Below are positions 8,339 through 17,751 of a stretch of DNA of 64,000 bases, piece after piece. The notes under the pieces were generated by a model. The model saw nothing but the letters and a program-made list of their open reading frames with translations, had not been told where the DNA came from and searched no databases. The stretch comes from Candidatus Zixiibacteriota bacterium (GTDB lineage: Bacteria; Zixibacteria; MSB-5A5; GN15; FEB-12). The stretch spans positions 62,001 through 126,000 of the forward strand of contig JANQPI010000042.1 of assembly GCA_028289585.1 (NCBI GenBank). Reading direction: 5' to 3'. Positions within the stretch are counted from its first letter, which is position 1, and each line of letters begins with the position of its first letter. The position numbers and the translations under genes were made by a program.

Positions 8339-9556
8339 CTACTCGTAGCTAAGGGCCTTAATGGGATCCAACCGGGCAGCTTTCAGCGCCGGGTAGATGC
8401 CAAAGATCAGACCGATTCCGGTCGAGATTGAGAGCCCGATCGTTATCGCCAAAGTCGATGGTGTAATTTCCATACCGATGGCCTGGACCAGGAAGAAGGC
8501 GATTGAATAGCCCGCGGCGATGCCAACCAGCCCTCCTCCCAACGTCAACAGCAAAGACTCAAAGAGGAATTGCCAGAGAATATGTAATTTTCTGGCCCCC
8601 AATGATTTACGTATACCAATTTCACGCGTCCTCTCAGTCACGGCAACCATCATGATATTCATCACCACGATTCCGCCGACAACCACCGAGATCGACGAGA
8701 TTACCACGAGGGCAAGTCGAGCCAGTTGCGTGACGTTGTTGATGAACGAGATGAGATCATCGGCAGTCATGAAATTGAAGTTATCGGGTTCGTTGTATGG
8801 CACTTTGCGTTCGGACCGAAGGGCCAGGCGCACCTGATCCATCGCGTCGGGTAACGCCTCAATCGACCGTGCCTTGACCGCAAAGTCGAGACCCCAGCTG
8901 CGCGCACCGTATTTCTTCGCCCATGCTGAGTACGGCATGATGGCGAAGTTGTCCTGGGACTCGCCAAAAATGGACCCGAATTCCTGGGAAACGCCGATGA
9001 CCGTATAGCGATCGCCATCGATTCGGATGTTCTTGCCAATCGGGTCGGTGTTCTCGAAGAAGAGCTCGCGCAGCGATTCACCGATGAAGACGACCGGTGA
9101 GCCGTGGAGATCTTCATGAAAACTCAGGTATCTCCCCTGGGCGACCTCCATATCGACGATATCGATGTAGTCGGCGTTCGAGCCGAAGACGTAGATGTCG
9201 AGGGACGACTCCCGGTACGTTGCCGTCCCATTCTGGAAGGCACGAATCGAAATGCGTTCGCAATCGGGGCAGTAGTCTTCGATCAGATCAGCGTAGTGAG
9301 GTTCCAACGGTGGACGCTTAAGCATTTCGAACCACTCGTCACGGCTCGTGACAATACCAAAACGGTCGACGATGAACGTTTCACTGCCCAGCTGATTAAT
9401 GCGGCTGGAGAAGTTGTCCATGATTCCTTCGAGAGCGGAGACAATCGTCATCACCGATGTGACACCCAGAATCACACCGAGAAGTGTCAGGCCACTTCGT
9501 AGCTTATTGGCCCAAATCGCTCCCGCCGCTACTTTGAAGATCGATGGCAGTACCAT
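8339..9556 (-). CDS. MacB-type ABC permease, second permease of operon
   Basis: 405 residues with the MacB topology: helix at about 17-40, periplasmic domain, three C-terminal helices, and TERTREIGIRKSLGARK. It is close kin of the next gene upstream: the N-terminal GAIWANKLRSGLTLLGVILG and the C-terminal FGIYPALKAARLDPIKALSYE regions are almost the same, so a duplication is clear. The periplasmic domain has a CPDC motif (DYCPDCERISI). It probably forms homo- or heterodimers with the sister permeases, served by the single ATPase at 10818. Confidence 0.9.
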   Translation of the reverse strand: MVLPSIFKVAAGAIWANKLRSGLTLLGVILGVTSVMTIVSALEGIMDNFSSRINQLGSETFIVDRFGIVTSRDEWFEMLKRPPLEPHYADLIEDYCPDCERISIRAFQNGTATYRESSLDIYVFGSNADYIDIVDMEVAQGRYLSFHEDLHGSPVVFIGESLRELFFENTDPIGKNIRIDGDRYTVIGVSQEFGSIFGESQDNFAIMPYSAWAKKYGARSWGLDFAVKARSIEALPDAMDQVRLALRSERKVPYNEPDNFNFMTADDLISFINNVTQLARLALVVISSISVVVGGIVVMNIMMVAVTERTREIGIRKSLGARKLHILWQFLFESLLLTLGGGLVGIAAGYSIAFFLVQAIGMEITPSTLAITIGLSISTGIGLIFGIYPALKAARLDPIKALSYE

Positions 9557-9588
9557 GGTCGTGCCGCTTCGTAGCGAAGCCCTTTCCC

Positions 9589-10806
9589 CTATTCGTAACT
9601 CAGTGCCTTGATAGGATCGAGTCGCGCCGCCTTCAGTGCCGGGTAGATACCAAAGATGAGGCCGATACCGGTCGAGATTGAAAGCCCCACGCCGATCGCA
9701 AACGACGACGGCTCGATCTCCATGTTGATCTGTGTGACCAACCAGTAGGCTAACAGAAAGCCGATACCAATGCCAACCACTCCCCCGCCCAGCGTCAGGA
9801 ACAACGATTCGAAGAGAAACTGCCAGAGGATGTGTTTTTTTCGAGCCCCGATCGACTTACGAATACCGATCTCTCGGGTGCGTTCGGTGACAGCTACCAT
9901 CATGATGTTCATCACGACAATCCCGCCAACAACGACCGAGATTGATGAGATTGCCACCAGCGCCAGACGGGCCAACTGCGTGAAGCTATTGAAGAACGTG
10001 ATGATGTCATCCGCCGTCAGCATCGCGAAGTTGTCCTCGTCGTTGTACGGCACTTTTCGTTCGGATCGAAGCGCGAGTCGCACCTGATCCATCGCATCCG
10101 GCATTACCTCAAGCGATCGAGCGCGAACGGCAAACGCCATATCACTGTCGCGTGGACCAAAGAGCTTGGCCCAGGCACCATACGGCACAACAATGAAATT
10201 GTCCTGGTCATTGCCAAAGATGGCGCCCTGAGACTGGGCGACACCGATGACAAAGAACCGTTCGCCGTTTATCCGAATCGCTTGACCGATCGGATCAACC
10301 TCTGAAAAGAATGATTCTCGCACCGACTCGCCAATGAAGGCGACATTGCGACGTGCAAGGTCATCCTCGGTCGAATGAAACCGGCCCTGAGCAACCTCCA
10401 GATCGTAGATGTCGATATAGGACGATTCGCTACCGATAACAGACACTCTCCTGCTGGAGTTGCGATAGGTCACATTCGCACCACGATCCGTCATAATCGA
10501 AACGCGATCACAATCGTCGCATGCCTCTCGGATCAGGTCGCCATAGAAGTTTTCAACATTGGGCCGCTTGATCTGCTTAAGGAACTCTTCTCGACTGGTG
10601 ATGATCCCAAAACGCTGGACGTAGAACGTCTGCCCCCCGAGCCGTCCGATCTGATTCGCGAACGTATTCGTGATTCCCTCAAGAGCGGAGATGATCGTCA
10701 TGACCGACGTGACACCGAGAATCACGCCGAGCAACGTCAATCCGCTCCGTAGCTTATTGGCCCAAATGGCCGAAGCGGCGATACGGAAGATTGACGGGAC
10801 TACCAC
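9589..10806 (-). CDS. MacB-type ABC permease, first permease of operon
   Basis: 405 residues, the same length as its neighbour and largely collinear with it: SIFRIAASAIWANKLRSGL at the N-terminus, TERTREIGIRKSIGARK near helix 3, and the same KAARLDPIKALSYE end. The periplasmic CxxC motif is CDDC (REACDDCDRVSI) at the position of CPDC in the sister protein. It begins 11 bp after the ATPase gene. Most divergence between the duplicates is in the periplasmic domain, as expected if they recognise different substrates. Confidence 0.9.
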   Translation of the reverse strand: MVVPSIFRIAASAIWANKLRSGLTLLGVILGVTSVMTIISALEGITNTFANQIGRLGGQTFYVQRFGIITSREEFLKQIKRPNVENFYGDLIREACDDCDRVSIMTDRGANVTYRNSSRRVSVIGSESSYIDIYDLEVAQGRFHSTEDDLARRNVAFIGESVRESFFSEVDPIGQAIRINGERFFVIGVAQSQGAIFGNDQDNFIVVPYGAWAKLFGPRDSDMAFAVRARSLEVMPDAMDQVRLALRSERKVPYNDEDNFAMLTADDIITFFNSFTQLARLALVAISSISVVVGGIVVMNIMMVAVTERTREIGIRKSIGARKKHILWQFLFESLFLTLGGGVVGIGIGFLLAYWLVTQINMEIEPSSFAIGVGLSISTGIGLIFGIYPALKAARLDPIKALSYE

Positions 10807-10817
10807 TAAGATGTCTC

Positions 10818-11525
10818 CTAGGCACTCGCGCTCGCACGTGCCCGAGCGGTCGGTTCATCAGAAGCAATCAGTCCATCGCGGATAAAGAGAACCCGATGCG
10901 CACGCTCGGCAACATCCGGTTCGTGCGTCACCACGATCATCGTGTTACCGGCGCTATGGAGGTTCTCAAAAAGCTCCATGATTTCAATCGACGTCTTGGA
11001 ATCGAGGTTACCCGTCGGCTCATCGGCGAGAATAATCGAGGGATCGTTAACCAACGCTCGAGCGACGGCGACACGCTGACGCTGACCACCGGAGAGTTCG
11101 CTCGGCTTATGCGTCATGCGGTCACCCAGTCCCACGCGTTCCAAGGCGCGCTTAGCAGCTTCGAGACGTTCGCTGGACGGTGTCCCGTTGTAGATCAGTG
11201 GGAGTTCAACATTGTGAAGGGCGGTCGCTCGCGGAAGCAGATTGAACGTCTGAAAGACAAAGCCGATCTCGCGATTACGAATAGAGGCAAGCTCATCGTC
11301 GTTCATCCGTGCGACCGACTTGCCATTCAGGACATACTCGCCCGCCGTCGGTGTGTCCAGACACCCGATCAGGTTCATTAGAGTCGACTTACCTGACCCC
11401 GAAGGGCCGACGATCGCTACGTATTCACCGCGCTCAATCGAGATCGTCACGCCGCGCAGCGCCCGTACCGTCTCGGCGCCCATTTCGTATTCTTTGGTCA
11501 AATCTCGTGTGGCAATCAGGCTCAT
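10818..11525 (-). CDS. LolD/MacB-type ABC ATPase
   Basis: 235 residues with Walker [10 protein letters not shown] (40-48), signature [13 protein letters not shown], Walker [14 protein letters not shown] and the H-loop in [14 protein letters not shown]. The TGNLDS after Walker B is typical of the LolCDE/MacB/FtsE branch. It is the only ATPase in the operon and must energise up to three permeases. It lies 11 bp after the adaptor gene. Confidence 0.92.
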   Translation of the reverse strand: MSLIATRDLTKEYEMGAETVRALRGVTISIERGEYVAIVGPSGSGKSTLMNLIGCLDTPTAGEYVLNGKSVARMNDDELASIRNREIGFVFQTFNLLPRATALHNVELPLIYNGTPSSERLEAAKRALERVGLGDRMTHKPSELSGGQRQRVAVARALVNDPSIILADEPTGNLDSKTSIEIMELFENLHSAGNTMIVVTHEPDVAERAHRVLFIRDGLIASDEPTARARASASA

Positions 11526-11536
11526 TCGGTCACCAC

Positions 11537-12865
11537 CTATGACTCGTCATCATCATTGTCAGATGCGTCATCAAGATCGCCTGAGATCGTCACAGCGTCG
11601 CCGTCATCAATCTGTCGAAGGACGCGATACGGGCCGCTGACCACCGTGTCACCAATCTGGACACCGGACGTGATCTCGATGTTACGGCGGTCAGCAATGC
11701 CGGTTTCGACCACCGCAAATTCAACCTGTTCACCCCGGATGATAAAGACACCACGAAGGTCCTGGGGGCCGTCATCGCCGTTCTCAGCACTGGCGAGTCG
11801 GCCGTCGGTCTCCTCCGGCTCAGCGGCAATCGCCTCACCGGCTCCCGGCCGATCGGTTTCATCATCCCGCTTCGTACGCGCATTGGAAAGTGAATCCAGA
11901 TTGTAGCTCCGGATCACGATCGCGCTGAACGGCACCGCGACTGCATCGTCACGACGGGCCGTTGTGATATCGACCGTAGCTGACATACCCGGTCGCAGTT
12001 CGACCTGAGCATCGGTGAACACGACCTTGACGCGGAAATTGGTTGATTGGTCCTGCGACGCGGTAGTGATCGCCGAATTGCCGATCTCAACGACCTGCCC
12101 GGCAAACGTCGTGTCCGGATACGCATCGACCTCAATCGTCGCATCCTGGCCGACATCGACCTTAATGACTTCGGTCTCGTCGACCTCGACTTCAACCTCG
12201 AAGACATCGAGATTCGAAATCGTCACCAGAGTCCGGCCCTGAGTGAACGACGTTTGAGCGGCGGCGATTTCGCCAACTTCGCAGTCAACCAGAGTCGCAA
12301 TTCCGGTCATCGGAGCCTGGATGACCGCCTTGGAGAAATTCTCCAGCTCGCGGTCGAGAGAGGCCTGTGCCTGGTCGGTCTGGGCCTGCAACGCTTCGTA
12401 ACTCGCTTTTGCCGAGATGTAACCTAATTCAGCGTCATCAAACGCCGCTTCCGACGACAGCTCCCTGGCCTTGAGTTGGGTCTGACGCTCAAACTCGCGC
12501 TCCGATTGCCGCAGTGCAGTCTGCGACGATATCAGTCGAGCGGAAACCTCATTGAGACGGTAGCGAGCCGCATCGACATTGTTGCGGAGAATCACGGTGT
12601 CGAGCACGATGAGAATTTCACCTTTCTCGACACGATCTCCTTCACGGACACGAAGGTCGATAATCTCGCCGTTGACCTCGGCCGTGATGTCGACCTTCGT
12701 CTCGGGCTGGATGCGTCCCGACGCTGAGACGATCTCGATCAGATCATTGCTCGCGACCAGTGCGGCATCGACCGACGTTCCCGTGCTGCTGTCACGACCC
12801 AACTGGACAACCACGATTATCCCCAGCAGGACCACGACACCAAAGATGATTAGAAACTTCTTCAT
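11537..12865 (-). CDS. Periplasmic adaptor (membrane fusion) subunit, HlyD/MacA family
   Basis: 442 residues: an N-terminal anchor helix (about 4-22), a split lipoyl domain (first half around [16 protein letters not shown]), a long alpha-hairpin rich in Q/A/E (about 90-190), the second lipoyl half ([13 protein letters not shown]), beta-barrel and membrane-proximal domains. It bridges the inner-membrane MacB-type pump and TolC. The stretch at about 325-365 is acidic, disordered and unusual for the family, and the last ten residues are almost all D/E/S/N. TolC is encoded just upstream and the ATPase just downstream. Confidence 0.92.
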   Translation of the reverse strand: MKKFLIIFGVVVLLGIIVVVQLGRDSSTGTSVDAALVASNDLIEIVSASGRIQPETKVDITAEVNGEIIDLRVREGDRVEKGEILIVLDTVILRNNVDAARYRLNEVSARLISSQTALRQSEREFERQTQLKARELSSEAAFDDAELGYISAKASYEALQAQTDQAQASLDRELENFSKAVIQAPMTGIATLVDCEVGEIAAAQTSFTQGRTLVTISNLDVFEVEVEVDETEVIKVDVGQDATIEVDAYPDTTFAGQVVEIGNSAITTASQDQSTNFRVKVVFTDAQVELRPGMSATVDITTARRDDAVAVPFSAIVIRSYNLDSLSNARTKRDDETDRPGAGEAIAAEPEETDGRLASAENGDDGPQDLRGVFIIRGEQVEFAVVETGIADRRNIEITSGVQIGDTVVSGPYRVLRQIDDGDAVTISGDLDDASDNDDDES

Positions 12866-12901
12866 AGCACGTTCTGTCTCTTTCTACCCCTGTGGAAGGT
12901 G

Positions 12902-14410
12902 CTAGATTTTGCCCATTGCGTTTTCGAGGTTCGCAACAGCGAGATTGAGATCGAAGCGAACCTGAACGAGCGATACCTCGGCAGTCTTCAGCGACACCTG
13001 CGATTCGAGCAGATCAAGAATCGTGGCAGCACCAAGGTCGTATCGTTCCTGAGTAATCTTGAGATCTTCCGCTGCCGATTCGACGTTTTCCTCCGAAACG
13101 ACAAGCTGCTCGCGAAGAACCTCGAAGTTCGCATAGAGCGATCGGATATCTTGAATCAGCAAATTTCGCGCATCTGCTTCAAACGCGCGCGCATTGTTCC
13201 GAGAGATCTCAGCAGCAAGCTCGACCGGCCGGGAGAACAAATTCTCGAAGAGATCCCACGAGACCCGAAAGCCGATTGTCTGCTGATTGTATGAGTCCTT
13301 ACTAAACGACTGCGTTCCATCGACTCGCGGACTGAAACCTTCACTCTCAAGCACATCGTACTGAGCAAACGCGGAAAACGTCGGCAATTGACGAACAGGC
13401 CGCCACGACGCATTCAGTCCGATTTGAACGTTTGAAAAGTCCGACTGGGAGACGAGCTGCTCGTAGTCATCTGTAGCCGGGACCACAGCCACAAACGGCC
13501 GTTCCGAGTTGTTGTCTACAAATGATCCGTAGGCTGACAGACTGGGGAGGTAAGCGGCGTTGGCGGAAGCAAAGTCCTTTTCCGCGGCCCGCGTTGACAG
13601 CAACGTGGAAAGAAATCCGGGTTGATTCTCCAATGCGAAAAGCACGGCGTCTTCGGCTGATCCTTCAAATTGCTCGGTCTGGTAATCAGTGGAAAACGAC
13701 CACTCCTGGCGGGGATCAACGCCAATCGTGTACGCCAGCAGTGCCTTGGCAGTTGTCACCGCGTTGTTTGCTCGCAGTAGAGCAAGACGATCGTTACCAA
13801 GACGGACCTTTTGGCGCAAGACGTCAGAACGTGATGCTGATCCAAGCTCGAACCGGGATTCGATGAGCTTGAGCTGCTCTTCGGACCGCTTTACGGCCTC
13901 GGCCTGAACATCAACGTTCTGCTGCTCAGCCAGATATCCAAAATAGCTGAGCTTCACTGAGTAGATAAGATCTTGTTCGGCGCCAATGACATCGAGGCTC
14001 GCTCGCTCGGCACGGAGCTTCGCTGCCGAGTACGCGTTCCAGACGCCAAAGTCAACGATCGGCTGTGTTGCCGTAACGTTGAGAACACGCGACTTGTACT
14101 GCACGTCAGCCAAGTCATCAGTGATTTGCACACTCGGGTCGGCAAAGCTCGGCGCTTCCACCTCATAATCAAGATCCTCGATTTGCTGCCAATCGAAGGT
14201 GGCATTGAGGCGAGGCAGAAATGCACCCAGTGCGGCGGTTTTGTCTGCCTTCGCCAGTTGCTCTGAACCCAGCGCCGAGACAATCACCGCGCGGTTTTTC
14301 AGGGCAAGATCAATACAGTCATCAAGAGTCAGTTCCTGGGACGACACGGTCGCCCCGATCAATGTGAAACTAAATAGTGTGGTTGCGATGAACTTACATG
14401 CGCGACGCAT
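12902..14410 (-). CDS. TolC-family outer-membrane efflux protein
   Basis: 502 residues from the ATG at 14410, which is preceded by GAGGAG and starts a signal peptide (MRRACKFIATTLFSFTLIGA). Longer readings overlap the upstream gene and are rejected. The mature protein starts with LTLDDCIDLALKNRAVIVSA, the standard outer-membrane efflux repeat, and has two related halves with long helices and short beta segments. It forms the exit duct for the tripartite pump encoded downstream. Confidence 0.92.
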   Translation of the reverse strand: MRRACKFIATTLFSFTLIGATVSSQELTLDDCIDLALKNRAVIVSALGSEQLAKADKTAALGAFLPRLNATFDWQQIEDLDYEVEAPSFADPSVQITDDLADVQYKSRVLNVTATQPIVDFGVWNAYSAAKLRAERASLDVIGAEQDLIYSVKLSYFGYLAEQQNVDVQAEAVKRSEEQLKLIESRFELGSASRSDVLRQKVRLGNDRLALLRANNAVTTAKALLAYTIGVDPRQEWSFSTDYQTEQFEGSAEDAVLFALENQPGFLSTLLSTRAAEKDFASANAAYLPSLSAYGSFVDNNSERPFVAVVPATDDYEQLVSQSDFSNVQIGLNASWRPVRQLPTFSAFAQYDVLESEGFSPRVDGTQSFSKDSYNQQTIGFRVSWDLFENLFSRPVELAAEISRNNARAFEADARNLLIQDIRSLYANFEVLREQLVVSEENVESAAEDLKITQERYDLGAATILDLLESQVSLKTAEVSLVQVRFDLNLAVANLENAMGKI

Positions 14411-14442
14411 GCCGTCTCCTCTCTTGAACCGATTTGGGTGGA

Positions 14443-15174
14443 CTACAGGAACATCGCCGGCATCATCTGGAACGCGGCGCCGACGAGCGCCATGAAGCCC
14501 AGCGTTATGACAGCTATGATGATTCCCTTGTTGCGAGAAAATCCAAAAGTTATCGCCAGACCAATCCCGGCGATTATGAGCTGACCGATATGTTGGACGC
14601 TGATGCGACTCAGCAGCGCATTCGTCCACGAAAAGACTCGCTGCTCAGGCAGGATGGCGGCGAGCGAAAGGCTCGCAGCGTAGTTTCCTGTTGCGATGAT
14701 GAGCGGTGCCAACAGCACGATGGAGATGAGCATCCACGCATACGCAGCCCACGCGTGAATCGACCACGTCGCTGAAAACGTCGCCTTACCACCCATCATG
14801 AAACTACCCACCAAAAAAGACAGCGAGGCGGCGATGAGCGGGATCAGAAACGCGAAGATAACTCCGCCGATTATCGACCCAATCAAGCCACCCTGCTGAT
14901 CAAAGCTCGCTCCCTCGGGCAGCGGTCGGCCATCCAGTAACTCACGAACCTCGGCCTCAATCGTTTCGTTCTGGATATCACCGATGAGTAACGCCCAGAC
15001 GATGAAGGCGAGCGCGATCAACAACGTGGGAAACCACCAATTCGGTTTCTCGCGTTGGCTTTCGAAAAACGATGCGGGTGAGAGAAAGACATTCCAAATA
15101 CCGCTGTAGAACGGCTCTTTGGGTGCCTGTGGTGTCGGTACCACCTCAGGCTGTGGTTGTGTTTGATCTGTCAT
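14443..15174 (-). CDS. Yip1-like five-helix membrane protein
   Basis: 243 residues from the ATG at 15174 (AGGAG 8 nt upstream). A cytoplasmic proline/glutamine-rich N-terminus leads into FYSGIWNVFLSPASFFESQREKP, a typical Yip1-domain entry, then about five hydrophobic helices. Bacterial Yip1 proteins have no settled role; many sit beside transport genes. It ends 32 bp before tolC and follows the promoter at 15271-15298, so it appears to lead the export operon. Confidence 0.75.
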   Translation of the reverse strand: MTDQTQPQPEVVPTPQAPKEPFYSGIWNVFLSPASFFESQREKPNWWFPTLLIALAFIVWALLIGDIQNETIEAEVRELLDGRPLPEGASFDQQGGLIGSIIGGVIFAFLIPLIAASLSFLVGSFMMGGKATFSATWSIHAWAAYAWMLISIVLLAPLIIATGNYAASLSLAAILPEQRVFSWTNALLSRISVQHIGQLIIAGIGLAITFGFSRNKGIIIAVITLGFMALVGAAFQMMPAMFL

Positions 15175-15270
15175 CGTCACGCTCCTGTCTCCCAAATTAA
15201 CGATAGCTCCCAGACTTTGTTTCACCTGTCACAAGCGTCCGGTCACATCGCCAAGTACGCATGGCCCAAC

Positions 15271-15298
15271 AACATATTCAGTCTCACACAGAGCACAA
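15271..15298 (-). promoter_or_regulatory. Probable promoter of Yip1-tolC-macB operon
   Basis: On the minus strand TTGTGC (15298-15293), a 16-bp spacer and TATGTT (15276-15271) followed by G. This leaves about 90 nt of leader before the ATG at 15174. Confidence 0.45.
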
Positions 15299-15310
15299 CC
15301 GGCAAAGTTA

Positions 15311-15344
15311 GACAAGAAACGCCCCCGGCTTGAACCGGGGGCGT
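15311..15344 (-). terminator. Rho-independent terminator after trxB
   Basis: A perfect 10-bp GC-rich stem (15319-15328 with 15335-15344, arm ACGCCCCCGG) with a 6-nt loop, followed on the minus strand by TTTCTTGT. It lies 27 bp after the trxB stop and just upstream of the export-operon promoter, insulating the two. Confidence 0.85.
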
Positions 15345-15370
15345 AAGATCACGACGAATTTGGGTGAGAA

Positions 15371-16336
15371 TCAGGTGGCAACCGCCCGGGTGGCCCGGTG
15401 CTTATCCTCCAGCGCCTCAAGATACTTCTCCGCGGCCACTGCGGCCGTCGTACCATCACCAACCGCATTGGTCACCTGGCGGACGAGCTGGGCGCGGACA
15501 TCACCGCACGCGAAGACCCCCTTAATCGAGGTCTCCATATGGTCGTTGGTGATGATATAGCCACCCTGATCGACGCGGAGCTTCTCGCGAGTGATGTCGG
15601 AGTTCGGATGGAAGCCGATGTACGGAAAGATTGCACCAACTTCCAACGTCGACTTCTCGTTCGTCTTGTTATTGTGCAGCTCCAGCTCAGTCACCTTGGT
15701 CCCGTTCCCACGGATCTCCTTCACCTCGGTATCCCAAATGAACTCGACATTCGGATTCTCAAAGGCCCGGGCCTGAATGATTTTCTGAGCGCGGAGTTGG
15801 TCCCGGCGATGGATCACGTAGACCTTAGTCGCGAACTTGGTGAGAAAGACACCTTCTTCCACGGCAGCATCACCACCACCGACGACGGCGATTACCTGAT
15901 CCTTGAAAAAGGCACCGTCGCATATCGCACAGTAAGAAACCCCCTTACCGCTGTACTCATCCTCTCCCGGAATACCCAAGCGCACGGGCGAGCCACCGGT
16001 CGAGAGAATGACCGCCTTGGCTCGGTAGGTTGTCCCCGAGGCGGTCGTCACAACTCGGTCGTCACCATCGACATAGACTTCGGTAGCCTCTTCGGAGGCA
16101 ATCTCAAGACCGAACTTCTTGGCATGGTTGGCGAAGCGCTCAGCCAGCTCACTGCCCGAGATGTGCTCAAAGCCAATGAAGTCTTCCACGTCGCCGGTCG
16201 CCGCGATCTGACCACCGGGGATGAACTTCTCGAGGCAAACGACCGAACGACGAGCGCGCGCCACATAAAGACCGGCGCATAACCCACCCGGGCCGCCACC
16301 GACAATTACTACATCATAGGTTTTTTCATTCGACAT
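15371..16336 (-). CDS. trxB: Thioredoxin-disulfide reductase
   Basis: 321 residues, the normal bacterial length. FAD site GGGPGG (13-18), redox-active CAIC (136-139) inside SYCAICDGAFF, NADPH-domain GGGDAAVEE, and the C-terminal FAD segment FACGDVRAQLVRQVTNAVGDG. It transfers electrons from NADPH to thioredoxin in the cytoplasm. GGGAG-type ribosome site 9 nt before the ATG. It follows cobO by 75 bp and is closed by a strong terminator. Confidence 0.97.
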   Translation of the reverse strand: MSNEKTYDVVIVGGGPGGLCAGLYVARARRSVVCLEKFIPGGQIAATGDVEDFIGFEHISGSELAERFANHAKKFGLEIASEEATEVYVDGDDRVVTTASGTTYRAKAVILSTGGSPVRLGIPGEDEYSGKGVSYCAICDGAFFKDQVIAVVGGGDAAVEEGVFLTKFATKVYVIHRRDQLRAQKIIQARAFENPNVEFIWDTEVKEIRGNGTKVTELELHNNKTNEKSTLEVGAIFPYIGFHPNSDITREKLRVDQGGYIITNDHMETSIKGVFACGDVRAQLVRQVTNAVGDGTTAAVAAEKYLEALEDKHRATRAVAT

Positions 16337-16411
16337 GCTGTCATCTCCCGAGTTTAGGGGCGCTTCCGCTCCCGACTCTTTTGGCCGTCTGTCGCAAGGC
16401 GGCCGGGCACC

Positions 16412-17011
16412 TTACCAGTCAATCCCCCGCTGAGCGAGAATTCCCTGCTGGTATGGGTGCTTGATTTCGGACATTTCGGTTACCAGATCAGCCTGTTCGA
16501 TCAGCCAATCAGTAGCCCCCCGGCCCGTTATCACTAAGTACTGCTTTTCCGTACGGGCGGCCACGATTTCCTCAAGTTCTTCTGTCGTCACCAGCCCCAG
16601 ATCAACCGCGACATTGAGCTCATCGAGAATCACAAGCGGATACTCACCGGACCTAATCTTCTCAAGGGCGAGCTCGACCCCCGCCTTGGCAGCGGCACGA
16701 TGCTCCTCGAACTCCTTCGTATCATCGAGAATACCGACAAATCCCTCCCCAATCGTGTGGCGCTCCACCAGCGGTTCTAAGGCCTTGAGACCTTTGAGCT
16801 CGCCGTACTTCCAGGATCCTTTAACGAATTGGATCAGACAGATCCGCCACTGATAGCCAAGAGCCCGAACACACATGCCAAGGGCTGCGGTCGTTTTCCC
16901 TTTGCCGTTTCCGGTATAGACGATGAGCAGTCCAACTGCTTCCTGCTTAGCCACGGTAGTGGTCCCCTTTCCGAGACTGACCAGCATAGGCTCCGGGCGT
17001 GCTTCCGCCAA
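16412..17011 (-). CDS. cobO: Cob(I)yrinic acid a,c-diamide adenosyltransferase
   Basis: 199 residues from a TTG at 17011, or 191 from an ATG at 16987 (GGAG only 3 nt upstream); the sequence does not settle which. The P-loop GNGKGKTTAALG, the IQFVKGSWKYGE segment and VILDELNVAVDLGL mark the BtuR/CobO family, which adenosylates corrinoids with ATP. It is isolated from other cobalamin genes here. A Crp/Fnr-like palindrome lies in the divergent region before it. The window also encodes a small zinc ribbon resembling the tail of B12-dependent ribonucleotide reductase (36828-37010). Confidence 0.93.
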   Translation of the reverse strand: MAEARPEPMLVSLGKGTTTVAKQEAVGLLIVYTGNGKGKTTAALGMCVRALGYQWRICLIQFVKGSWKYGELKGLKALEPLVERHTIGEGFVGILDDTKEFEEHRAAAKAGVELALEKIRSGEYPLVILDELNVAVDLGLVTTEELEEIVAARTEKQYLVITGRGATDWLIEQADLVTEMSEIKHPYQQGILAQRGIDW

Positions 17012-17070
17012 GCAGAACCAAGGCCGTCACCTGGAGAACCGCATTGCGCACGTAAAGGTGCGACGAAAGA

Positions 17071-17086
17071 TGTGAAAAATATCACA
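17071..17086. promoter_or_regulatory. Crp/Fnr-family-like operator
   Basis: Perfect inverted repeat TGTGA-N6-TCACA with an A/T-only spacer, in the divergent region between cobO and the Rrf2 gene. This matches the consensus for CRP and for HcpR-like members of the Crp/Fnr family. No such regulator gene is in the window, so the binder is inferred only from the site. Confidence 0.55.
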
Positions 17087-17117
17087 ATTTCTGCTGGATT
17101 CACTTGTGCCATCCTGC

Positions 17118-17124
17118 TATTTTG
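17118..17124 (+). promoter_or_regulatory. Possible -10 box of the Rrf2 gene
   Basis: TATTTTG fits the TA-N2-TT(G) pattern of other promoters in the window, but there is no recognisable -35 box 16-18 bp upstream. That would suit an activator-dependent promoter using the palindrome at 17071-17086. Confidence 0.3.
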
Positions 17125-17195
17125 GTAGCGAGGGAGAAATGGGGCCAATCCCGACCCCCTTCCGCCCTCACTGAACTGCTCGGTCGGAGGTCGCG

Positions 17196-17624
17196 ATGCA
17201 GTTTACCAAGGCCGAAGAGTACGGTATCTTCGGAGTCATGTACTTGGCCGAAAAGAAAGTGTCGACAGTAACACCACTGTCGGAAATCTCCCGGGCCCAG
17301 AACGTCCCCGAAAAGTTTCTCGCCAAGATCTTCCAGTCACTCGCCCGGTCGGGCATTATCCAATCGCACCGCGGGATCAAGGGTGGCTACACATTGGCCA
17401 AACCGGCTGGCGAGATCACCGTTCGGGATGTTGTCGAATCGATTCAGGGACCTTACCAGTTGATGAAAGATGCCCCCTCGGAGCGACAGGATTGCCCCGC
17501 GTTTCAGGCACTCCGCGAGGTCCTGTCGATTGCTGAGCATCAACTCGTGTCGGTCTTCGATCGATTCTCGCTCGACGATCTCGCTCGCTGGGAGGAACGA
17601 CAGAAGGCCGGCCACCCGGTCTAG
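17196..17624 (+). CDS. Rrf2-family transcriptional regulator
   Basis: 142 residues. GGAGG lies 6 nt before the ATG. The N-terminal winged helix is typical (MQFTKAEEYGIFGVMYLAE; recognition region RSGIIQSHRGIKGGYTLAKP). Iron-sulphur-sensing members such as IscR and NsrR carry three cysteines in the loop after the wing; here that loop (KDAPSERQDCPAFQAL) has one cysteine. It is therefore unlikely to bind a cluster in the IscR manner and may sense something else or act by thiol chemistry. The next gene, dcd, has its own promoter. Confidence 0.9.
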   Translation: MQFTKAEEYGIFGVMYLAEKKVSTVTPLSEISRAQNVPEKFLAKIFQSLARSGIIQSHRGIKGGYTLAKPAGEITVRDVVESIQGPYQLMKDAPSERQDCPAFQALREVLSIAEHQLVSVFDRFSLDDLARWEERQKAGHPV

Positions 17625-17666
17625 GTCACTGCACCAACGCTTTCTGGGCAGAGATCCGATTGCCCG

Positions 17667-17695
17667 TTTACACTTGCGGACCAACCCGCTAGTTT
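17667..17695 (+). promoter_or_regulatory. Promoter of dcd
   Basis: TTTACA (17667-17672), 17-bp spacer, TAGTTT (17690-17695) then G. The start codon is about 50 nt after the expected transcription start. Confidence 0.55.
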
Positions 17696-17751
17696 GCCCG
17701 CCGCTATTCGATTAGCCGTTTCCAGCAGTCGTTCCGCTTCGGAGGTGTGCT

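Noticed and set aside
15398-16282. Long open frame (294 codons) antisense to trxB
   Set aside because: trxB on the other strand has every family motif; the antisense frame has no ribosome site and no recognisable domain and arises from codon bias.
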